Below, in pieces: positions 13,810 through 17,514 of a stretch of 17,514 nt of DNA; the first letter of the stretch is position 1, and each line of letters opens with the position of its first letter. The stretch spans positions 1 to 17,514 of the forward strand of contig JAKAVW010000026.1 in NCBI GenBank assembly GCA_021827445.1, read 5' to 3'. A model generated the notes under the pieces. That model worked only from the letters and a program-made list of their open reading frames with translations, did not search any database and was not told the DNA's origin. The position numbers were made by a program, and so were the translations under genes. The DNA is from Pseudomonadota bacterium. GTDB taxonomy: Bacteria > Pseudomonadota > Gammaproteobacteria > Acidithiobacillales > Acidithiobacillaceae.

Positions 13810-13825
13810 TGTTTCACGTGGAACA
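13810..13825. promoter_or_regulatory. parS: parS-like ParB-binding site
   Basis: The minus-strand bases TGTTCCACGTGAAACA match the conserved bacterial chromosomal parS consensus TGTTNCACGTGAAACA at every position. It is the form known from Bacillus subtilis. It lies in non-coding DNA, 52 bases beyond the end of the last late gene and beside several hairpins. Chance expectation for the 15 fixed positions on both strands of 17.4 kb is about 3 in 100,000. No ParA or ParB is encoded here, so any ParB that binds would be the host's. Confidence 0.8.
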
Positions 13826-13826
13826 T

Positions 13827-13842
13827 CCCCCATTAGTGGGGG
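13827..13842. repeat. G/C-run hairpin adjoining parS
   Basis: CCCCCA and TGGGGG form a perfect six-base stem with loop TTAG, one base from the parS site. There is no T-run on either side, so it is not a terminator. It may belong to the origin or a packaging or second-strand-priming structure if the virion genome is single-stranded. Confidence 0.6.
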
Positions 13843-13876
13843 GTTATGCCATCCCCACATGCCGGACACAAGCCGT

Positions 13877-14224
13877 TTATTTCGCCGTAGCGCCTCGATT
13901 TTTGGCTCCGCCCCCCAGCAGCAGCCCCCCCAAGAGTATCGCCCCCAGCCCCACCCATACGGCCATTCCCGCGCCGGAGGCGGATGATCCGCTCCCGGAA
14001 CCGACTTTATAGGCGGTTGTTTGTGTCGGGGATGGCAGATACGCCAGCGGCTGCCCCACCGATCCTGCCTGGGTCGATAGCGTCTGTCCGGACACATTTG
14101 AGCCTGGCAGGGCCGGCAGCGGGGCGATGACGTTCAGCGCCAACTGCAGCGGGCTCAGCGTCGTCGATGCCGTCTGGCTAACCCCGGCGATGGGCGACCA
14201 GGAGAAATCATAGCTGCTGCTCAT
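13877..14224 (-). CDS. Tail-anchored small virion or membrane protein (last late gene)
   Basis: This is a 115-residue protein whose ATG at 14224 overlaps the preceding stop as ATGA. Residues 1-80 are Ser/Thr/Pro/Gln-rich and soluble. A hydrophobic helix (GMAVWVGLGAILLGGLLLGGG, about 85-105) precedes a short basic tail (AKNRGATAK). The topology mirrors the virion membrane proteins at 4057-5162. It is the final gene before the late terminator. The role is unknown: a virion component, or a helper of the lysis genes it follows. Confidence 0.65.
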   Translation of the reverse strand: MSSSYDFSWSPIAGVSQTASTTLSPLQLALNVIAPLPALPGSNVSGQTLSTQAGSVGQPLAYLPSPTQTTAYKVGSGSGSSASGAGMAVWVGLGAILLGGLLLGGGAKNRGATAK

Positions 14225-14487
14225 GGAGGATCACCGTATTGTCTGGCCTGCATCCGGCCATTCTGCCGAGCCTCTCTCTGTCTCATCAGCATATCCAACT
14301 GCAGCGCGTCAATCCGGCTGTTCGTGTGCTGAATAGCGACCGTCTGCGTCTCGATTTCCAGCTGCATGTAATGAATCTCCTCATGCATCTCGGCCAGAGC
14401 CACCCACGCAGACAACAGTCCGGCGATCAGTCCTGTCACGCCGCGCATGGCCATGTCCCACATGATTTGTTTTATATTCGAGGTCAT
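14221..14487 (-). CDS. Single-TM coiled-coil protein, possible spanin-like
   Basis: This is an 88-residue protein. The start is ATG 14487, 11 bases after the holin stop (AACGGGT upstream); longer forms overlap the holin gene in another frame and look non-coding. Residues 13-30 form one membrane helix (MRGVTGLIAGLLSAWVAL). A long amphipathic helix follows (AEMHEEIHYMQLEIETQTVAIQHTNSRIDALQLDMLMRQ in two parts), then a basic Gln/Arg-rich end. One N-terminal membrane helix plus a periplasmic coiled coil, right after the holin, resembles an inner-membrane spanin, but no outer partner lipoprotein is seen. Lysis involvement is inferred from position. Confidence 0.62.
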   Translation of the reverse strand: MTSNIKQIMWDMAMRGVTGLIAGLLSAWVALAEMHEEIHYMQLEIETQTVAIQHTNSRIDALQLDMLMRQREARQNGRMQARQYGDPP

Positions 14488-14498
14488 TTTTTTACCCG

Positions 14499-15062
14499 TT
14501 ATTTTTTTCGTTTCGCCATCGCCGCAGAGAAACTGGTATCCCCCAATTTCAACCGATCCGCCGCTCCGATGTGCCAGGCGGTAATGCCTAATACCGACAG
14601 CGGCACACCCCACAGCATCGTCAGAGACGATATCAGTGCGGTCGCGGAGCCGGCGGCTGACGGATTCCACACCAGCACATAGACCACCGCGCTCACCTCC
14701 ATCGCGAAGCAGGCGGCGGCAATGTATCCGAAGGCCTGCCTCCAATACCCGGTATGGTCGTGGATTTCCGCCTGCATGGTCGCATTGACGGCCTGTATGC
14801 GCTGTGTATCGGATGCCAACCTATGCGTTTCCGCCTGCATGGCCAGAGAGCGCAGCTGCACCTGGCTGCTGATTTCCAGCTCCCGAACCTTCGCCAAAGC
14901 GGCGGGATCGGATTGCAGTTTCGCGTAAATGGCATCCGGATCATTTTTGGTTCCGAGTGCGCTGCTCAGCATCGATGCCACCACGCCGCCGGCGGGACCT
15001 CCCACCAGCGTGCCAATCAGCGGGGCCGCATCCCCCAGAAAGGATTCGATCTTGTCCCACAT
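14499..15062 (-). CDS. Holin of the 3-TM (GTA_holin_3TM-like) type
   Basis: This is a 187-residue protein starting at ATG 15062, with GGAGGGG upstream and the endolysin stop (TGA at 15064) two bases away. It has a Gly/Ala-rich hydrophobic N-terminus (PLIGTLVGGPAGGVVASMLSSALG), a charged helical middle (about 40-105, beginning DPDAIYAKLQSDPAALAKVRELE) and two C-terminal membrane helices (about 109-131 and 137-163). It ends in AMAKRKK. This order is that of the 3-TM holin family first named in gene transfer agents. It should form the inner-membrane hole that lets the endolysin reach peptidoglycan. Position directly after the endolysin supports this. Confidence 0.82.
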   Translation of the reverse strand: MWDKIESFLGDAAPLIGTLVGGPAGGVVASMLSSALGTKNDPDAIYAKLQSDPAALAKVRELEISSQVQLRSLAMQAETHRLASDTQRIQAVNATMQAEIHDHTGYWRQAFGYIAAACFAMEVSAVVYVLVWNPSAAGSATALISSLTMLWGVPLSVLGITAWHIGAADRLKLGDTSFSAAMAKRKK

Positions 15063-15063
15063 A

Positions 15064-15612
15064 TCATTTCCCCTCCGGCGATGCGGAAAGCTGAGACAGG
15101 TATTCCTCCAGCCGAAAGACTCGCCCGATCCAGCTTCGCTCAAACTCACGTTGCGATGGATCTTTCCTCGCATCCTCTTTGTACCAATCCAGCCGCTGCT
15201 GCAGATATTCATCAATCAGGTCTTCCTGGGTTTCCTCCACCGCATCCAGCATCGCCTGGTGCGTGATGGGGCCATATACCCCATCCACATCCACATCCAG
15301 GGATTGCTGCAGCGTGCGGATGGCCCCTGATGGGCCATGATTCACCGCCCAATCGAAATGGCACACCGCGAGTTCCAGCGGCATGTCCTGGCAATGGGCC
15401 GTGGACCAGTACATCTGCGAGTAGATATCGTCTACCTCTTTCACTGTTATCCATCGCACCGTCTGCAGCGGTAATGCCAAAGACGTGCGATATTGATCGT
15501 AGGTTTTTTGTGTGATCCCGTGATTGGTCGCCTTGCCGTGATCATTCGGGTTATCCACGAATCCGCCCTCTTCCCGCATCGTAAATGTCAATGCCGTGTT
15601 GAATGCGTCCAT
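15064..15612 (-). CDS. Endolysin, glycoside hydrolase family 108
   Basis: This is a 182-residue protein starting at ATG 15612, with GGAGG eight bases upstream inside the end of the previous gene. The N-terminus carries the GH108 signature: FTMREEGGFVDNPNDHGKATNHGIT, with Glu15 in EGGF as the candidate catalytic acid. YWSTAHC, LAVCHFDWAVNHG and LQQSLDVDVDGVYGPIT follow; the last is the peptidoglycan-binding-3 part seen in full-length members. It hydrolyses the MurNAc-GlcNAc bond. There is no signal peptide, so export through the adjacent holin is expected. The length is normal for the family. Confidence 0.92.
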   Translation of the reverse strand: MDAFNTALTFTMREEGGFVDNPNDHGKATNHGITQKTYDQYRTSLALPLQTVRWITVKEVDDIYSQMYWSTAHCQDMPLELAVCHFDWAVNHGPSGAIRTLQQSLDVDVDGVYGPITHQAMLDAVEETQEDLIDEYLQQRLDWYKEDARKDPSQREFERSWIGRVFRLEEYLSQLSASPEGK

Positions 15613-15616
15613 AGTC

Positions 15617-15898
15617 TCATCCTCCACTCAGATATTGAGCCAACAGGTTTTCCGCGTTCGCCTTCGTGAGCTGCACCACCCAGGGCCCCGAGCCCTGCAT
15701 GGCGTAATAATTCCCAGAGCTATCCCGGTAGATGGTATTTCCAGAAATCGTGAACATCCGGACCGATCCCTGCGGCAGTGGGATCACAGTCAGACTAATA
15801 CCATTCGATCCTGTGGTGGTTGTTTTCGATGCACCCGGTTTGTGGAGAAGCATATATCCCACGACACCCAGCGCCGCCAGCATCAGTAATGTTTTCAT
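15617..15898 (-). CDS. Small membrane-anchored hypothetical protein
   Basis: This is a 93-residue protein whose ATG at 15898 overlaps the preceding stop as ATGA. Residues 1-18 are a hydrophobic helix (MKTLLMLAALGVVGYMLL), then a Thr/Ser-rich linker and a small beta-rich domain with NTIYRDSSGNYYAMQG and a helical end (TKANAENLLAQYLSGG). There is no lipobox cysteine. It lies between the lytic transglycosylase and the endolysin and is probably a membrane-tethered virion or lysis-associated protein. The family is not recognised. Confidence 0.68.
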   Translation of the reverse strand: MKTLLMLAALGVVGYMLLHKPGASKTTTTGSNGISLTVIPLPQGSVRMFTISGNTIYRDSSGNYYAMQGSGPWVVQLTKANAENLLAQYLSGG

Positions 15899-16416
15899 GT
15901 GAGCACCAATCCCGAGTTTGCTATGATCTTGGGGACGTAATTCTGCGTCTGACTCGGCAGATAATCCAGCCAGTACCCGCCGTAGTTCGATTGCTGCTGC
16001 AGGGATTGATCCACTGCCTCCGGGCCTGCGTTATACGCCGCCAGGGCCTCCTGCCAGCTTCCGTATTGGTTGTGGTACTGGCTCATCAGCTCCGCCATGC
16101 CCGGAATCGCACTGTACGGATTATAGGGGTTCACCCCGATGCTCGATGCCGTGGACGGCTCGAATTGCGATATGCCGATGGCCCCCGCAGAGCTGATGAC
16201 GCTGGGATTCCAGGCGGACTCCTGCTGGATTTGTGCAGCCAGCAATTGCCACGGAATTCCATATTGGCTCGCGGCCGACTGCGCGACCGGCAGGTATTTC
16301 GATTTGTTGGAATTCCCCGAGTAGATGGATGCGACGGCGGTGCCCCCTCCCATCAGCAGCAGTGCGCCTCCGCCGAGCGCTACCCATATCCATCCGGAAT
16401 TTCTGTGTGTGATCAT
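15895..16416 (-). CDS. Membrane-anchored lytic transglycosylase (SLT, GH23-like)
   Basis: This is a 173-residue protein whose ATG at 16416 overlaps the spike stop as ATGA. Residues 9-31 form a membrane helix (WIWVALGGGALLLMGGGTAVASI). The SLT domain follows: QYGIPWQLLAAQIQQESAWNP with catalytic Glu66, then SSAGAIGISQFEPSTASSIGV, and EALAAYNAGPEAV. It cleaves peptidoglycan with 1,6-anhydro product formation. With a membrane anchor and a place between the spike and lysis genes, it could be a virion-borne enzyme that opens the wall on entry, as SLT proteins are in several membrane-containing phages. Entry versus exit role is not settled by sequence. Confidence 0.88.
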   Translation of the reverse strand: MITHRNSGWIWVALGGGALLLMGGGTAVASIYSGNSNKSKYLPVAQSAASQYGIPWQLLAAQIQQESAWNPSVISSAGAIGISQFEPSTASSIGVNPYNPYSAIPGMAELMSQYHNQYGSWQEALAAYNAGPEAVDQSLQQQSNYGGYWLDYLPSQTQNYVPKIIANSGLVLT

Positions 16417-17514
16417 TTTCCCACAACGGCATTATTCAGCACCGCGTTGACCGCGGTAAAACTATAGAACCATCCCGGCGGCACCATGAGGAAATAACTG
16501 CGCGTATTCCCCACTAACGATGCAGCGGGTACGGACTCCGCAGGAAGCGCAGCAGGCGGGGAAATCAGACCCACGGCCGGCGTCATCGTGGCCGCAGCCG
16601 TCGCTGTCGGATTATAGGTTACCGATTGATTGATAAAGATCGGGAACGTGGCCAGGTTCTGATAAATGGTCCCGGACACCAGCGCAACCTCTCCGGAATC
16701 AGGAGACAGTTCTGTCGCGGTGGCCATTAATTGCCCCGCCGGGACCGGTGAGTTTCTACCCTGGAAAAGGGTTAACGCCGCGAAAATGGGATCTACCGCG
16801 CTCAACGTGGTGACGCTAGTGGTCGGGGAATCCTCGACCAGGATGGTATTAAAGCCCGTGAACACACCTGCCGCATTGGCGGGTCCCGCGGGCTGCAAAT
16901 TACAATCTTTCAGCACCAGCACGCTCAAGGCATCACCGCTGGTACCCTGGCCATCCACCAATCCGCCATCCCCTACCAAAGTGCTGCGCTCTATTTTCAA
17001 CGGACTATTGGGTGCGGAATAAAACCCGATGCCTCCCGTCAGGGAAATATATGAATCCTCAATATGCAACCACGCGCCGAAATTGTAACCACCCGACTCC
17101 AGCGTAAACTGATTAACGCCGGAAAATGTCAGATTGCAGTTCCTGATGGGGGACGTGCAATGGAAAGACGTGGCGTCGGCGCCGCACTGGATCACGGAAT
17201 TCGTCAGGCTTTGCGTGGAAACAATGCAGCCCGTGTTGAAAAATAAATCTATATTGGTCAGGCTGCCGCAAGTGAAGGTGGTGCCGTTAAACAGATATAC
17301 ATCCAGGTGGCCCACATCCGGAAAATTTCCGCTGCCTCGCAGGTTGGACGTGATGTTTATTACCACCCCGTTTCCGCCGAACTCATACGGTGCGTTCAGA
17401 TAGAGAGTCGGCAGCAGAATTTCATGATTGGGCTGACAGACCAATCCCCCCGCATTGTAAATCGGGGTATTAGTGGCGGCCTTATCCGCATTAATCAACG
17501 CGTTAGTGCTGTTG
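16413..17514 (-). CDS. Beta-helix receptor-binding spike, C-terminal part (continues from 433)
   Basis: This is the remaining part of the spike that begins at 433, entering the window at 17514 in frame; about 366 codons are seen here. The segment from about 17400 to 16900 is rich in short Asn/Gly/Thr/Ser turns between hydrophobic strands, with cysteines and repeated patterns (HLDVYLFNG, NCNLTFSG, HIEDSYISLTGG, LKIERSTLVGDGG, LKDCNLQPAG). That is typical of a right-handed parallel beta-helix. The C-terminus (from about 16680) is Ala/Pro-rich with a final FYSFTAVNAVLNNAVVGK that may assist trimerisation. Spike genes vary quickly, and the one-codon indel between the two contig ends lies here. 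Confidence 0.72.
   Translation of the reverse strand, partial: NSTNALINADKAATNTPIYNAGGLVCQPNHEILLPTLYLNAPYEFGGNGVVINITSNLRGSGNFPDVGHLDVYLFNGTTFTCGSLTNIDLFFNTGCIVSTQSLTNSVIQCGADATSFHCTSPIRNCNLTFSGVNQFTLESGGYNFGAWLHIEDSYISLTGGIGFYSAPNSPLKIERSTLVGDGGLVDGQGTSGDALSVLVLKDCNLQPAGPANAAGVFTGFNTILVEDSPTTSVTTLSAVDPIFAALTLFQGRNSPVPAGQLMATATELSPDSGEVALVSGTIYQNLATFPIFINQSVTYNPTATAAATMTPAVGLISPPAALPAESVPAASLVGNTRSYFLMVPPGWFYSFTAVNAVLNNAVVGK
17372..17514. repeat. Right copy of terminal direct repeat
   Basis: This matches 1-146 except for a 3-base gap near 17388. In the spike protein the left copy reads APEYEFGG and this copy APYEFGG, so the frame is kept. It supports a circular molecule with either strain variation or an assembly difference at the join. 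Confidence 0.9.

Noticed and set aside
13800..14012. Plus-strand open frame beginning MRGMFHVEH
   Set aside because: The MFHVE part is just the translation of the parS site, and the rest is a Pro-rich antisense reading of the 115-residue gene.
13663..14097. N-terminal extension of the 63-residue early protein
   Set aside because: It would translate through the terminator, hairpins and parS, is Trp/Pro/Arg-rich, and the AGGAGG-preceded ATG at 13662 is a far better start.
14488..14745. Longer form of the 88-residue coiled-coil protein
   Set aside because: The extension overlaps the holin gene out of frame and is an Arg/Gly-rich non-natural translation.
1..17514. tRNA genes, CRISPR arrays, insertion sequences, integrase or attachment sites
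   Set aside because: I saw no cloverleaf-like sequences, no regularly spaced repeats, no transposase or integrase motifs and no inverted-repeat-bounded element; the only tandem repeat is within the 135-residue protein.

Overview
The window is one essentially complete circular replicon of about 17.4 kb, cut open inside a gene. The first 146 and last 143 bases are the same sequence apart from one 3-base indel, and one gene (the spike) runs off position 1 and resumes at position 17514. Every gene I can support lies on the minus strand. GC content is mid-range by eye. The gene content is that of a small tailless bacteriophage. It has capsid-like beta proteins, a beta-helix spike, many small proteins with one membrane anchor, a lytic transglycosylase, a GH108 endolysin, a 3-TM holin and a rolling-circle-type Rep. 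I see no portal, terminase, tail, integrase, polymerase or packaging ATPase. Gene-sparse stretches are short and rich in hairpins. The lysis set (GH108, 3-TM holin, SLT) suggests a Gram-negative host; the host is otherwise unknown.

Two strong intrinsic terminators on the minus strand (13699-13729 and 7985-8015) divide the circle into two transcription units. The early or replication unit reads from about 13662 down to 8037. It holds three small proteins, a 17-residue-repeat protein, a C5-type DNA methyltransferase-like protein, a beta-class adenine methyltransferase split by a frameshift at an A8 run, an ambiguous small open region, a capsid-like paralogue, a small unknown protein, the Rep and two small proteins, one of them Cys-rich. 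The late or virion unit reads from 7908 down through position 1, across the contig junction and on to 13877. It holds a 375-residue acidic protein, a transglutaminase-like protein, six membrane or basic virion-type proteins, the main capsid candidate, two further beta-rich structural proteins, the beta-helix spike, then SLT lysozyme, a small membrane protein, GH108 endolysin, holin and two small membrane proteins. Most neighbours overlap by 1-4 bases (ATGA, GTGA, TGATG), so translation is probably coupled.

The only intergenic control region of any size (13663-13876) holds, within about 180 bases, the late terminator, three further hairpins or inverted repeats and a perfect match to the bacterial chromosomal parS consensus. 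The phage encodes no ParA or ParB. I read this region as the likely origin/partition locus of a phage that replicates by a rolling-circle mechanism and may use host ParB.

The other main observation is that the capsid candidate (1516-2175) and a protein just upstream of rep in the early unit (10489-11025) look like diverged paralogues. The overall layout recalls membrane-containing tailless phages (FLiP-like ssDNA phages, PM2, P23-77), but I cannot assign it to a described family from sequence alone.
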